In this document: positions 12,728-25,125 of the stretch, piece after piece
How positions within the stretch are numbered: position 1 is the stretch's first letter
Layout: each line of letters opens with the position of its first letter
Source of the DNA: Neospora caninum Liverpool
Lineage: Eukaryota > Apicomplexa > Conoidasida > Eucoccidiorida > Sarcocystidae
Length of the DNA stretch: 64,000 bases
Assembly (NCBI RefSeq): GCF_000208865.1
Contig: NC_018398.1
Span: 1,550,001 to 1,614,000 of the forward strand
Reading direction: 5' to 3'
Notes under the pieces: model-generated
What the model was told of the DNA's origin: nothing
The model's input: only the letters and a program-made list of their open reading frames with translations
Databases searched by the model: none
Position numbers and translations under genes: made by a program

Positions 12728-13202
12728 ATGCTACAGAGACACGCCTGCTGTCTCGTACGAACTCATGTTGCCTGGGGGTCGCCTTTGCCCTCGGCCTGCT
12801 GGCCGGGCTAGCTTGCCCTGTCCATTTTTGATTTTCAGGCCTACAAAATGCATCTACACATAGAACCCGGAAAATCCGAAGGATTTTCAAGTGCACCCGG
12901 AGCATCGAAATTGCTTTTGGGCGTAGCCTTCACACACCATAAATGGTAATTTCTCCTGCGGGCACTGCCTTTATTTCTACTGCAGCATGAGTGTACTGAC
13001 ACAACACCTCCCTCTCTTGGGAGACACAGTTTCCCCACGCCTTTGGTATTCTCTTGTAAGAGATCGTGCATGGGGGATCACCGTAACTACCTTTCAATTC
13101 CTAGACGACCCCTTCCATCGTGGTAGAGCCAAGCCGCCTAACGCTCCCGATCTCAACGTGCAGAGCTCGGTCCAACCGCAGCCTGCTATGGGATATACTT
13201 AA
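12728..13202 (+). CDS. Candidate small unidentified protein (3 exons, 116 residues)
   Basis: Plus-strand exons 12728-12754, 12839-12945 and 12986-13202 join in phase to 351 nt. The acceptors are good (TTTTTGATTTTCAG before 12839; TTTATTTCTACTGCAG before 12986), with donors TG|GTAATT and CTC|GTACGA. The product would be a soluble basic protein rich in Pro and Gln near its end, with no signal peptide and no recognised domain. The introns are only 84 and 40 nt, the latter very short. It lies upstream of the serpin on the opposite strand, and could instead be part of that promoter region with chance open frames. Confidence 0.22.
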
Positions 13203-13520
13203 GACACTATCCAGTTTTTCGAGGCCGATGTACTCGGCCATGGAGGCAGACAGCTGACTGTGCCCCCACCAGTTTCGAAGGAGTCACCGGGGGCGCAATC
13301 AGTTAGTTGCTTTTTTTGGCTCACGACGAAAAAAAAGACATAGGTACGAAGTACAACTGGTTTGAAGAGGAAGACTAGCTGTGAGCCAAGGGTCTTCCTT
13401 GCTTCTCCCGTAGGACGTTTCTGGTTATCACTAAGTAGCTGCTATCTACCTCCGTTGTACCAAATGTGTCTGCGGACGCATCACGCGGAACACGCTCCAA
13501 ACGCAAACAGAATCACGGGC

Positions 13521-14189
13521 TCACAGTGCGGCGAGGTCCGGAAATGAGCTTGCACCAGCATGTAGAGGCGAGGTTGCGTGGAAACCGTTCTTCGGCAGCA
13601 GCAACCCCAATGGAAGACGTTTGTAAAAAGTGTCCACTATGGCACATTCGTTCGCATTATGGGGGTACTCTCGTGAAGACCTCGCGAGACAGTATGCATC
13701 AACTAAGACATCAATACGCAGAAGGATTCTGGAGTGAAGGTCACCTGCAACGCAGTACTGCAATGTGGTGGAAGGCGAATGGGCCTTTGGCGAATTCCAT
13801 GGCCATAAAAAAGCACTTTTCAGCACGTGGTGGCGAAAAAGTAAGACTGCAGATTTTACGTGCAATACGACGAAAGAATCTGGTATGACCAGCAAAATTC
13901 GGACACAAATATCTCAGCACAGCGCCAGTGAACAGCGTTATGTGTGTGCAGCGGTGCATCCGTTGTCTGCACTGATCCCTGTGATTACTGAGATGGAGGC
14001 CAAACGAGTCGCGCTGCCATTTCGTTCCAGAGTGACATCGTTTTCGTGCATTTTTTCTGGGGAAGGGGGAGGGATCGCAGGTCCACTTACAATCCAGTTT
14101 TCGCAGAGCAAGGAAATATCGTGCAAGTGGTGGTTGGCCGAGTGATCTACCGTCAGACTTCCGGTGTTGATTCTGTTAGAAAGTTCCAT
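13521..14189 (-). CDS. Candidate unidentified protein (3 exons, 170 residues)
   Basis: Exons 14189-14091, 13978-13860 and 13815-13521 join in phase to 513 nt. The first exon ends at a near-perfect donor (ATT|GTAAGT). Exon 2 follows GTAATCACAG. Exon 3 needs a 44-nt intron with a weak AAAAG acceptor. The predicted protein is rich in His, Cys and Leu, lacks a signal peptide and matches nothing I recognise. The 98-codon last exon is not long enough to exclude chance. It would lie tail-to-head with the gene model just upstream on the same strand. Confidence 0.2.
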
Positions 14190-14316
14190 AAGGTGAGAAG
14201 AAATCCCAAGTAAAAGGAAGACGGACGACTGGCGTTTAGATGGTGCTATTACCTCGGCTAAGAACTCCGAAAAATCACTGCAGCTCGAAATTGGTCTTCC
14301 ACTGGAAGTAACGAAG

Positions 14317-15401
14317 TTACATTAAGTGCGTCCCCAAGAAGTTTTCGACACAAGCCTGTGCTAGGAGCTGCACCCACACATGCTGCTCAGACAAAACTTG
14401 AACGCCGATCCCCAGACTCAGAGATTCGAGCCATCTCTCAGCCTTTCCAGCTAATTGATTCCTCACTGGAGAAAAAACTACCAGGTAGCTCTGACACGGA
14501 TTATTTTGTGATATGGTAGTGGTTCCAGCACTAAGCTGTCTTTTTTTACGAGAAAAAACAACATGCAGCCAGTTAGTGTAGACAGGAAAGCTTCCTGGTG
14601 TCAAAAAGAGGTGACAGTTCTCCTCTCCAACCGTGAAACTTTGAGTGGAGCAATGCAGATGTGTACCAGTTTTGATCGACCGAGCTGCTGATAAGGACCG
14701 TCCACCGCTAGGCCGGGGCCCCCAAAAACGAAACAGAAAACATCCAGATTCGCTGCAAACCTTGCTCCGTACAAGTGAGCAATCACTGTAGTAGGGAATA
14801 GGCTAAATGATGCTGCTTCACACATTTTCCTCGATCAAGTGTAAAGTTTCTCCCAGATAACTACGGCTTTCAAATGCACGACCAAACATCGCTGCTTCAT
14901 CTTCATCCGGTCCGCATGGCATTTTAGAGCCTCGGAAAAGCATGCCATCTTCAAAAACGCGCAGCACTGCAAATCAGAGGAAGCGTGCCTCACCTGCGGC
15001 GTGGCGGCGTTTCAGGGGATTCGAGCGCAGCAACCGACGCGGCTGAACGCAAGCTGTTCCAACATGTTGATTCCAAACACAGTTGGAAATTCATGAATAT
15101 GCAGAGTTGCCTGTTCAGACGGAGCTACCTACAAGCAGCAAGAGGGTATTCAGCTGCAGTGGCACATGTACACAGGCCCTATAGCTACTCTAGGACTACG
15201 GTAACAGATCCTCACCATTCACGAAGATTCGCGGGTAAACCAGCAAGCAATGAGACAGTGTTCTGCGTCTACAGCAGCCACCCTCAGTGCTGAGGAAAAC
15301 ATACGCGAATGCCCTATCACTGAGTTCTGCAATGATGCACCGTTACGTTCGTCAGCCTGTTGCTGCTGCTGGCCAGTCATCTCTACTGTCGTGGTCGTCA
15401 T
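14317..15401 (-). CDS. Unidentified soluble protein (5 exons, 169 residues)
   Basis: Exons 15401-15321, 15128-15035, 14966-14822, 14707-14667 and 14465-14317 join in phase to 510 nt. The start has a good context (CACCATGA) and a Gln run follows at residues 10-14. Exons 3 and 5 carry the most protein-like sequence: an acidic FEDGMLF…GPDEDEA stretch, then a helical region with Trp and Leu at regular spacing up to the terminal Leu-Met. The acceptor of exon 5 (TTTTTTCTCCAG) is strong. The donor after exon 2 (GTTGCT) is the weak one. No signal peptide, membrane span or familiar domain is visible. It may be a conserved coccidian protein of unknown role. Confidence 0.35.
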
Positions 15402-17061
15402 GGTGCCAATCGCTGGTCACATGGAGGCTGAAAACACGTACTCTTAAAAATATTACGTTCCCTTTAGTTCCTTAACAATTTGGACCGCCGCAAATGTTCT
15501 TTTTAGTACGGTCACGTTTCAGCCGCGACCATCCTATCCTCTAGAAGACTGACAGTTGATGGTACTACAAGAGAAAAACCCGTGCACGAAAACCTTGTCC
15601 AGAGGCACAGAAAGGTACTGCTGTCCGAAGTCTTGGGTAATTCAGAGTGAGCGAATCAACCCGGTATGTGCGTCCTCAAAGCAGCACTACAAGACTTCGT
15701 TCTTGCCACGTTATGTCCTTCCTTTTACGTGCTGGTCTTCCTGCGTGCTGCATGCTGCTTAACTCTTCACGTGCGCTGTTGTTGGGGCAGAATGTGTTCC
15801 GATTACTATAGTGGAAAACCTCATCAATTTACTGCTCCGTTGAAGGAAGATCATGAGACAGCCACAAGTGACCTCCGCGGTCTTGCGTCTCTAACAGTCT
15901 CACCGGGCTGCGTGTCGGAAAACGATTTTTCTGTCCGCGTAATCTGCTCAACTTGCCTTTCTACTATACGTTGCCAGCTGAGCAGTCCATAAGAATTCGA
16001 TCGGCTTCGGTGCTGGACCTTGACAAGGGAGCGTACGCCTCCTCCAAGCGTACGAATCATCCGGACAATCTAACCATGCACAGGCATGCACAGCTAGGAG
16101 TGCTCGAGGCTGAGTTTAAAAGGTTTCTCTCGAAGTCCGAACCCCGGGGGAATGTGGCTACACTTGTGACCAGGCCTTACCCGAGGGCACGCCTGCACTT
16201 TCCAGGCAGCGGCACTTCCCTCTGGAGAAGTAAAGCTCCTTATATACCCACAAGATCAGACAGAAACTGTCCGTGGCGTGTCGCACAAACCGGGCGCTGC
16301 GACCGGTACACAGCAGCGGCGGCCGCGCCGGCGCCATGAGCTGCAGCATCAACACTCGCACCATCGCAGTTCAAAAGGCCATGGCGAAGAACCCGCAAGA
16401 GTGCCATCCCGCCGAGCTCAAGGGAGGGACATCAGAAGCACATGGTGTGACTCCAGTGGTGACAAGAAGGCTACAGAAAGTTTTCAGCCGTGCAGCTGGG
16501 AAAGCCTAGAACAGATAGACTGAGAGAATACGACCGGGCGTCGCCGGGAGATGGCGTCGAGCAAAAAGACACTGCTGCAGAAATACAGAATACCAGTTGA
16601 GAGAAAAGGATGCGCGACCACCGGGACCACTCAGCTGGAAATCCCACAAAGGAGCCCCATCTGGGCATTCAAATGATTTACACCTCCTGGCTCTGTTTGG
16701 AAGGCGTGCCGAGGCCGTCGCCTCAGCATTCTCCTTATTCGGCACTGGATGCCCCCAGTCCCCCCCACTGTGCCAATGCCGAAGTACGAGAGGGAGAGTC
16801 CAAAGGCTAGAGAGACACCTTGTACCACACCACTCACCCCCGCACGCGTCTGATCTTACGAAAGAGCCCCGTTTCGTAGCCCCACCAAGGGGGCAGCGCA
16901 ATGCCTGCTCCCGGCGCCGTCGCTCAAATGCCTGCTTGGCCGGCTATTTCCGCAGTACCGCCGAGGATGTGCCACTCCTCGTTCCCAAGCATCGCGCGCT
17001 TCCGCCCACCTGATCACTGTCACTGAGGGATTATTCCCCTCATTTCCAGAGCCTCGACACC
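15402..17061. other. Region without a supportable gene
   Basis: Between the 169-residue gene model and the 3' end of the HCNGP-like gene I see only short, mutually overlapping open frames on both strands. A small inverted repeat, GTACGC…GCGTAC with a 9-base loop, lies at about 16034-16054. No tRNA or rRNA signature was noticed. It presumably holds the promoter of the gene at 14.3-15.4 kb and the 3' UTR of the gene at 17.1 kb. Confidence 0.4.
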
Positions 17062-20000
17062 CTAAGACGTCGGGTGAGGCTTAGAAGCTGTCGTCCCCAT
17101 GCCGTCGCGGGACCGCTTCTTGGCATTTGCGTCTCCTTCATTCCCGGCGCGCCCCGTCCATCCCGGCTCTGAACCGTGTCCGGCAGCCCCAGACGGAGAC
17201 GGCACAAACACAGACCGTTGCTGACTGAAGTTGATGTTCATACCAGGTCCATTCAGCTGTCCTCCCACGTGGTTACGAGCAGCGATCGCAGCCGCAGCTG
17301 CCGCCGACTGGGTCTCGAGAAGAGGTTTCTGATGAACGAAGCCGGTCTGACCGCTCAACAGTCGCTGCTGTAACTGCTGCTGGAGAGAGGACGCGACAGC
17401 CCCCGCTTGAGCGGCCGCAGCCTTCAACGCTGCAGTAACACACCACTTCGCAATGCCGGAGCGTCGCACATGTCCACAACGAAAACGCCCAACCGCAAAT
17501 GTGTCTAAAGTGCCGTGCCACAAATCATGCTTGGAGAGAAGATGTCCCACCGGTTGCTGCAGTTGCAGGCCGTTACAGTATGTGGAGAGCGCAACCGCGT
17601 AGAAGGCGGTTAAAATTTACCACGGGAACTTCTATTATCGGATCCTTCCTTCGTCCACTTCACCGGGCACGGCCGAAGCGACCTCGACACTGTCCTACCT
17701 GCCTGCTGGATGACAGCCGACAGTTGCGCAGCCGCTGCCATCGCCGAGCTTGCAGCGGCGCTGCCTGACTGGGGAACCGTCTGATCCGCCTGACGCGACG
17801 CTGGAGGGCTGATTCGCTCTAGCCCAGACCGACTGTGGCTCCGCCGGGTGCTCCCGTTGGTCGCGCCGAGGATAAACTCTGTTCGCAACGCACACTAGAA
17901 TCCGAGTTAGAGGATCAAAATCTAAACCGCCACAGAGAAAGTCGGAAAGCTATGCGTCACCGAAGGCTGCTTCTCTCCCCGTTCTACAGATCGATACCGA
18001 ACCATACCCAGTCGCAACTGAATGCTGCGCACAAAACAAGCGCCTGGTCGGCCACACGCTCCAGTGGAGAGAAGAGCGGAATCACGGCCAACGCCGAAAA
18101 GCCCCCCTGGAAACGACGTACAGTGAAGAGCATCCGCACGGATGAAAGGCACGCAGACACTCACTGTATTCCTTCTCTGTTCTTCTCCCAGACCGGCTCG
18201 GAGCACGTCCTGCGCCGCCCCGCGAATTGAGGACGCACGACGAGTTCCCTGAGAACGTCTCCCTCGACACCCGAATGAAAGTCCACCCGCCGCAGTGTTC
18301 CGAGCGTCCTCCCCTGCTTTTTTCTCTTTCCGGAACAAGTCTTGCACGCAATGGAAAGGCGTAGAGCTCTCTGCTGTAAGCCTGTAGACACCGATATCGG
18401 TCCTTTGTGGGGAGAACCGCTGCAGCCCTTGAAGCAATCGCCAGGTGTGGTCGCAGACCGCAACGCTTACCCGATGTCGTGGCAGGCAAAGGGACCACGT
18501 TCGATGCACTTGCAGTGGACGCGGCCGCGCCAACCGCCAAGGGAACAGACGGTACACTGACGGGGAGAGGCGGAGTCGCCCGCTCTGTTTCCCTTCCCGC
18601 GTGAGAGTCTGTCCGTCTCGTCAGCTGCCGGCGACTCTCGAAGCGCCGCACTGTACGAAACACAGCGCCAAGAGAGTGGGTACATACACACGTGGGGCAG
18701 TACCCTCGTTGGAAGAGAGTAGCACACGCCAAATACCACCGAAGCAGGCGCCAGGGAAAACTGGGAATCGCGGGTTTTACCACTCGAATCGACGCCTGAC
18801 TCCCCCCCCCCCCCTTGTACGGATTTCGTCTGAATGACTTGTAGTATGACACTCGAGAACCACCAAAAACACGCGGAACTCGCCCGTGGCCTTCAGACTT
18901 CCATAATCCAATTGCTGTAAACAGAGTAAGAGAGGTTGCCTTCGCCTCTAATTAGAGACGGAACAGCAGGCCCCGGGAGTTGCGTCTCCTAAACTCTGTT
19001 GCAATGTGCGTAGCACTTCACTGCACTGCAAAACGCCGGCAAGCTTACTTCGACAACACTACAAGTGCTGTGTGCCCTCGATTTTTGTTAAAGAGTGTCC
19101 CTACAGAATGAAAAACGAAAACTCACTTAGGTGAACTGCAAAGGAGACGCCGCCTTCCGGCTCCCACGGAGTTACGCGCGCGGGATCGAACACCGACGCA
19201 GGGTAATTCGAGCAGTAGGGGTCAATGTCGAATACCTTCATAATTTTCTGCACGCCCAAAACACAATTTCCGAACGGCAAAACACCAGCTGGGACGAGCA
19301 GTTGATTCTCTCTGTCTTTGTTCGAAAATGCCTTCAAAGACTGGCGGACGACAGGTCTCGCGGGTCCCCGAGCACACGGCCATCCGATTGAACAGGAGGT
19401 AAGAGAGAGCCTAACGGAAGGCAAGTGAACAGATTGCTCAAGTTAAAGGGGAAGTGCTCGAAACTGAACCACACCATCGACACCAAAGTTCCTCACGCTG
19501 CGAAGAATCTTTGCTCTGCATGAGTGGTGGTGCATTCCCGATAGGCATTCCACCGGCGCTGCGTGTCAGAAAAGCTGGCATGATCACTTGCCACAGTGAG
19601 TTCACGGAAACGCAATGAGACAGCGGATTGCACCCGCCTTCCCCCGGAGGCATTCGGTCGAAAAATACAGGGACGCGACACGTGTAGGTTGAGCGATGAA
19701 GCCCTTGCCACCACGCATGTACGGCGATCGGAGGGGAACCAAAAGCTAATTTGCAGCTACACTTGGAACAGATTTTCACTTCCGCTCGTGCGTACCTCTA
19801 ACAGATACGGATTTTTGAAGTCGAGGGAAGCTGCAATGTTCCCATTAACCGTGATGCCTCGCCGCTTCAGCTGCTGAAGGCGCTCCACCGTTCGCTGAAA
19901 GAGGAAGGACCACAACCACATTGACGCCGGCAGATGCGAGTGCTCTACCCTACTCCTCGAAAGGAATCGAGTCGGTTCTGCGCTGAGGCCTTCACTGGAA

Positions 20001-21207
20001 AAGAAAACGCACGTTCTGCTCCAGTGCATAATGTGGGGAGCCTGTTACACCTGACGGGCAACGAAAGCACATGCTACAAGCAGCGCTACCGCGGAGGACT
20101 CACCAGAAGCTCCTGGGGAACATCTCCTGCGGGTGCCTGAGGCATCAAACTGACATGCTGCACACGCAACGGACAGACACGCAACAAACAAGAATACAAA
20201 GACCTCACGTCTGTCACCATCCAAAAAAAAAGTGTGTACCTACGCCCCACCGCCGGCCTCAGTCAACGCCTTCAGAGCTATTTGCCAACTGCATTGCTGT
20301 GAAAAGGGTTTCTCCATGCGATATCTACTATGTGACAAATATATATATAATTAAATATATATATATATATAATCCCTTGATAGGGGCTCTCCATCACGCA
20401 CATTTCCGTGGCACACTCCCTCTAGCGATACGCGGAATGGTACACCCAGGAGCTACCGCAGTTACCTTGACCGTGGATTCCATCATCACCTCTAGCCCGT
20501 TGTTCCATCGGATGAGGCAGATACGACAGGTATGCAGCATCGAGTCTCTCCCCACTTGCACTGTCTGTCGATGCCGACGGCGGAGTTCCCGTAGGTTGGA
20601 AGCCTCTATCACGCAGCAACACAGCCCCTCGGGAACACAAGAGCCTCCCCCGCACATGCAGTGGAAATGCACAGGAAAAGATGTTTCGGCCGTTGTGTGT
20701 TTGTATCCTTACGCCTTCAGTGGGAGGCCGACCACTGAATATTTGTCTGTCGTGCGCTCGTCGCGCTCCTGAAGTATTCTGTTGCGGAGCTTCGTCGTCG
20801 CTCACGTCTGCCACGCTCCCATCCACGGGATGGCAGTCTGTGTGGAGGTCCCCAGAAGCACTTAATGCCGTGCGAACGCGCAGCCTGTGGCTGTCCCCCT
20901 TTGCTAGAGCTCCTGCATCCGAATCCTCTGTGGGATCAGAAGCCCTCTCAACGGAGGGTCCATCTTCTTCCATGTCCTCATAGTCGATCTGAGTCCCGGA
21001 ATCATCAGGCACTCCTCTTGGAGCGACACGTGACGACACGCTTCGGGATGCTGCGCCCGGAGGCGGAGTCACACCGCCATCATCTCCTACAATCCCAGCA
21101 GGGACGCCCGATTCATTCGCTTCCTCCAGCCCTGTCGGGCCATCACGTCCCTCCAAAGTCTCCTCCTCCTCCTCATCTGAATAGAAGCCATAGTCAACTA
21201 AACTCAT
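17062..21207 (-). CDS. HCNGP-like (SAP30BP family) nuclear protein, one middle exon unresolved
   Basis: Firm exons are 21207-20713, 19894-19796, 19247-19127, 17894-17699 and 17429-17062 (stop TAG). The protein starts MSLVDYGFYSDEEEEE with a long acidic Ser/Pro/Asp-rich region, as SAP30BP/HCNGP proteins do. The domain core follows across exons 1-3: GRPPTEG, then LQQLKRRGI, then FKNPYLLEKIMKVFDID and SNYPASVFDP. These match the HCNGP hallmark of an NPxhhEKhhxhFxID block followed by NYPxxhFDP. The last two exons give an RTEFILG block (family RTKIEFVTG), then Ala/Gln-rich repeats and a basic KKRSRDG C-terminus suggesting nuclear import. In mammals SAP30BP acts in transcription repression and splicing of short introns. 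The piece between 19127 and 17894 needs an exon entering in phase 1 and leaving in phase 0. A candidate near 18.79-18.85 kb contains a 13-G run and is doubtful. Confidence 0.8.
18802..18814. repeat. Homopolymer run of 13 C (13 G on the minus strand)
   Basis: A single-base run in the unresolved middle part of the HCNGP-like gene. Slippage or a sequencing miscount here would shift any exon that spans it. Confidence 0.9.
20338..20373. repeat. AT-rich dinucleotide microsatellite
   Basis: Interrupted AT/TA repeats lie inside the first intron of the HCNGP-like gene. They have no coding potential and are likely length-polymorphic between strains. Confidence 0.85.
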
Positions 21208-24200
21208 ACTGGACGCTTACAAACGCCTACAAGCAGAGGCAGAGATGGCCCCAAGGCATCCTGGACCAGGCAGAAACTCGCGCTACTTGATGTGTCTTTC
21301 CCCGTGGCTCTAGCTTGCGAGCATGACTCGAGCCGCGATCACTTTCGGAGTCCTCCGGGATTTGCCAGGAATACTGTACACCAAGGATCCAGTCCGATAC
21401 CCCCGAACGAATAAGAAAAGAATGCCGAAGCGGCAGCAGTGCCCCCCCGGATGCGACGCTGGAGAGCCAGAAAAGAGAGAGACCAGTCACAGCACGAATT
21501 TCACTGACAACACATCAGCGGATCGAGTTGCGACTCTATATATCCCCCGCCTCTAACGTACGAGACCGGAGAATACTCTTGCAGGAAACTCGTTTCGCGA
21601 TTACGGGACAGAACCACTTTGAATCCTGCCGCACCATTCCTCCTTAATGATCCTTATTACCCTCAACCCGGCCGGTAAAAAACAGCGCGCGGAGGCTCCA
21701 CCAGACAAGCGGCCAGTTTTGATTCAAAGCAGTACCTATGGACGACGAAACAGCAGATATTGCAAACCCCGCAACAGGAAACACAAAAGACGAGAAAAAC
21801 AGCAATGAAACACCAAACAACAGTGGATGGTCGCGACGGTTTCTGCGCGGCCAAAAAGCGATGTCCGCATGATGTTAGCCCGTTCGACAGCCAGTGCTTT
21901 TCCTACGGAATCCCACACAGCATGATTGGCGCTTCCCAACGCAGACTTCAGGATTCGGAAGAAGTAAGTACATAAAGGCTGAAGAGAAAGTGGAAGATGA
22001 CGACGGTTTTCTTTTTCATGGGCACAGCGGAAAATTTGCCGTTACTCAGACCACCATCCGCATGCATAAGCCCAGCGAGCGTACACCAGCCCCCCTACAA
22101 AAGGATCGCAGTCGTTAATAAAAGCGGGAAACACTAGGAATTCAACAGGATTCAAAATGCTTCAACTCTGGACAAGGGGCCTGAGATGGAACGGTAGCCG
22201 GGAAAAATACCGCACTCACGCACTCCCCAAGGCCAGGTTCCGAAGGTGCGGGGGATGACAAACAGTTAGCGGAAATCCGCCGCCAGAAAGAAAGCACCGT
22301 ATCACACAGCGCTGCTACCACTGCATGACTGCTCGAGGGCGCAAACACTGGTACGTTTCGCCTGTGATTGGTAAACTCCAAGACAGAGTACAGCGGAGCG
22401 GAACCCGTTCTAACTCTTTAACGGGAAGATCACCTCACTTTTGCATGCGGTGTGGCACCACCACAGCCTCCAGCATGTCACTACCGTCCCGTGTTGTGGA
22501 AACCGCTTTACAACTGACAAAATCAATAACAAGGAGAGGGCTGGCATTGCACGTATGAATCTGACTGTATCGAGACACACGGTCCCGGCCATGGCACTCT
22601 TCAAACACATGTTTCGGCAGCTTCTCTAGGGAAAAGCCGCTCCTGAATTGCGCACACTGTTCGGCGGGGACTTGGTCGCGTTTCTGCGGGTTCCGCCTTC
22701 CCGTGTCTGACGCGTTGGGCAGTTACTGGGGGAGGAACTACATGCGCAAGATAATTGAACTAAAACGATTCAAAGTTTTCTGCCGCCGAAGCCTGCCGTT
22801 TCGCGTATAGATCTTGGGCTGCTTCCTGTAGATGCAGTTGTCGTCAACACCCGTAGTACCTCTAGTGCCCCGCGCACCTGGCATTCAGTACGGCTCAGCG
22901 GTCGCCTGTCTTGCTCGACTCCGGGTGAATCATCACCAACCGTTGTAAAGCACCGACTAGTCGTGGTAAGCAACCTTAGCGTGCAGCAACTCTGCAATGT
23001 GTGGAGGACCTCGAACGCCGAAAAGGGGAGACAGCAGGGTAGCAATATTTGAAGAGATACCCGCTTTGCGGGAGGCACAGGCAGAGCGTCACTGTGGTGG
23101 AAAGCGGGAAAAGTGGACTTTGCAGAGGATGGTAGTGAAGTTGTCAGCAGGTCTAGTGGCTTCGCGCAAGCGACGCCATCAAACAAGGTCGCCAGCTCCG
23201 CGGTGAAAGCTCCTCTGTGACGCCGAGCCAATCAGGAACCACCAATTCTCACAGGTGGACACATCAACAATATCCGTCACGGTTCCGTCGGATGCCGTTG
23301 GTGGAGTTAAGAGTGGAAGGTGACCAGATAGGCGCAGAGGGTGCGCATCGCATAACTCGAATGTGAAGACGAAGTAGCACCAGCAGTTGGGGGCACGTGG
23401 ATACCACAGACCAGCCGAATTTCCGCTGGCATGTGACTTTCCCAACAGCCACTTATCAAGAGCAACCCAACTGGTGAAGTGCCTCAAGGAACAAGACGTT
23501 TGCCACAGTGTAAAACGTTTTCAGGCGCGGAACAATCTCAATTTTGCAGACTTGACTGTCCGGTGCGCCAGAGCCACCCCTGAGGGAAGCAAAGAGGTTA
23601 TCCTATTGTCAGTAGTGACGTAGTTTGGTAAAGCATCCTCCCACAAGAGACTGCTCCATAGAGCCGTATGGGAGCATCTCATGTTTCGAGGTTGTGATAC
23701 GGCAAGTGCTCGGTGTTGGCTACTGGAGAAACGACACGTTCCTCGAAGAGTGGCCGACAGATATGATGCGGCACGCCGTTCTAGTCAGCACTGGAGTTGG
23801 CAGATGTTTTTTAGTAATGTCATCGTAGTCGCAACTTCTGTGGCTAATTGCAGTGCGCAAGTGTCCGTAAGTCGTTTTCCTAAGAACTCAGCGATCTCCT
23901 GTTTCCTAGTGCCATTAGTAAGCTCTTTCGGTTCGATTTCTAAGTACGCAATGAGCGAACCAGACACAAAGAACTTGACAAGCGTATTCGTCCAGCAGAT
24001 CGCCAAAAACAGAGAACAGTCAACTGATGACTGCCACTGCATCATGTGTGTGTCAAAGAGGAAACTGTGAGTGTCATCGATGGCCGAACAGCTGAGAGGA
24101 CATTCGACGATTGCTTTTTGCTTCTATACCGGAACAGATGAGCTACGGAGTACAACTGACGAAGACCCTGTTCCAATCAATGCACAGTACACCAATGCTG

Positions 24201-25125
24201 CTACAGAAGCGCAGCTAAACGGTGAACACCTTGGCACCTCGAAGTGACTCAAAAACACTGCTTGGCAGTGGCAAGAAGGAAACGCACGAACACTGGAAAG
24301 AACTCCACTTGCAGAAGGCGTCAACAACGGAGACCAATACCGTGTTCTTCTGTGCCTTGATTGCGACTGATATACGGGGATGTTTTTGCCACGTTCGAGT
24401 GATGCTCATTACTGCACCCTGCTCTACCTGACCGTTGGGCAGGGGATTCCAAGTGTTGAAGGTACTTTTTGAAATGGAACAAGAGTAAATTCAACATCAA
24501 AAAAAGAGCTAATGTGACCCGATAAAACCCGCTTGATTCCCCTTCACGTCCAGTCACAAAAATTACAGTGACAGGGCCAGTCACAATTCCAAACTTCAGG
24601 AGTGAACCGGACCCGCCCCTGGCACCCGCTGCAACAGGCATTCGACACTATAACTTCCACTGCGCGAACATGCACGCCTTCTCCGTTCGGCGGTCCGAAC
24701 GGGGAAAAACCGTGCTGAACGTTTGATAACGTAGCTTCCACCGCTCGGGATGGGGTTTTTTAGCTAGTGTTCCACCGCTGGAAGAGATAATCCTACCAGC
24801 AGACTTTCCCTGTCTAAAGCGTCGGCGAGGGACACATACTGCTCTTTCCCAAGATCTGTAGCACTCGGAAGGCATGGGTGTTCCGTCGACGTGATGGAAG
24901 ACGAGGCTCGAATAGCCAGTCACTATTCCACGACTCTCAGGGAAGACACCAAACAGTGGACACAGGAACCGGAGCTCATTCGTCTTGATCCTGCGCGAGT
25001 GGCTGCGCCTGTTGTCGGGCTTGCCGAAGCTCACGCTGGAGCTCCGCTGTTTGACGCTCTGCCAGTTCGAGGCGCTTCGTCACTTCTTCCTGTTGGTGAA
25101 ATCCACACACGCCTCCCAGTCGTCT
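21208..25125. other. Mostly unassigned; weak minus-strand exon islands
   Basis: No complete gene could be assembled. The best island is 23939-23785 on the minus strand. It follows a pyrimidine-rich acceptor (…TGCGTACTTAG) and encodes about 50 helical residues (IEPKELTNGTRKQEIAEFLG, then Leu/Ala/Thr-rich) ending in TGA. A second, Trp/Cys-containing open stretch lies at about 23.2-23.45 kb. These may be the 3' end of one unidentified gene with 5' exons at 24.0-24.4 kb. The remainder shows only short overlapping frames. Confidence 0.3.

Noticed and set aside
16034..16054. GTACGC…GCGTAC inverted repeat with a 9-base loop
   Set aside because: A single short palindrome of this size is expected by chance. 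There is no T-run or adjacent gene end to suggest a regulatory role.
18082..18852. 256-codon minus-strand frame overlapping the HCNGP-like gene
   Set aside because: Only its first few codons could be an exon; the rest lacks family similarity and lies in an expected intron.
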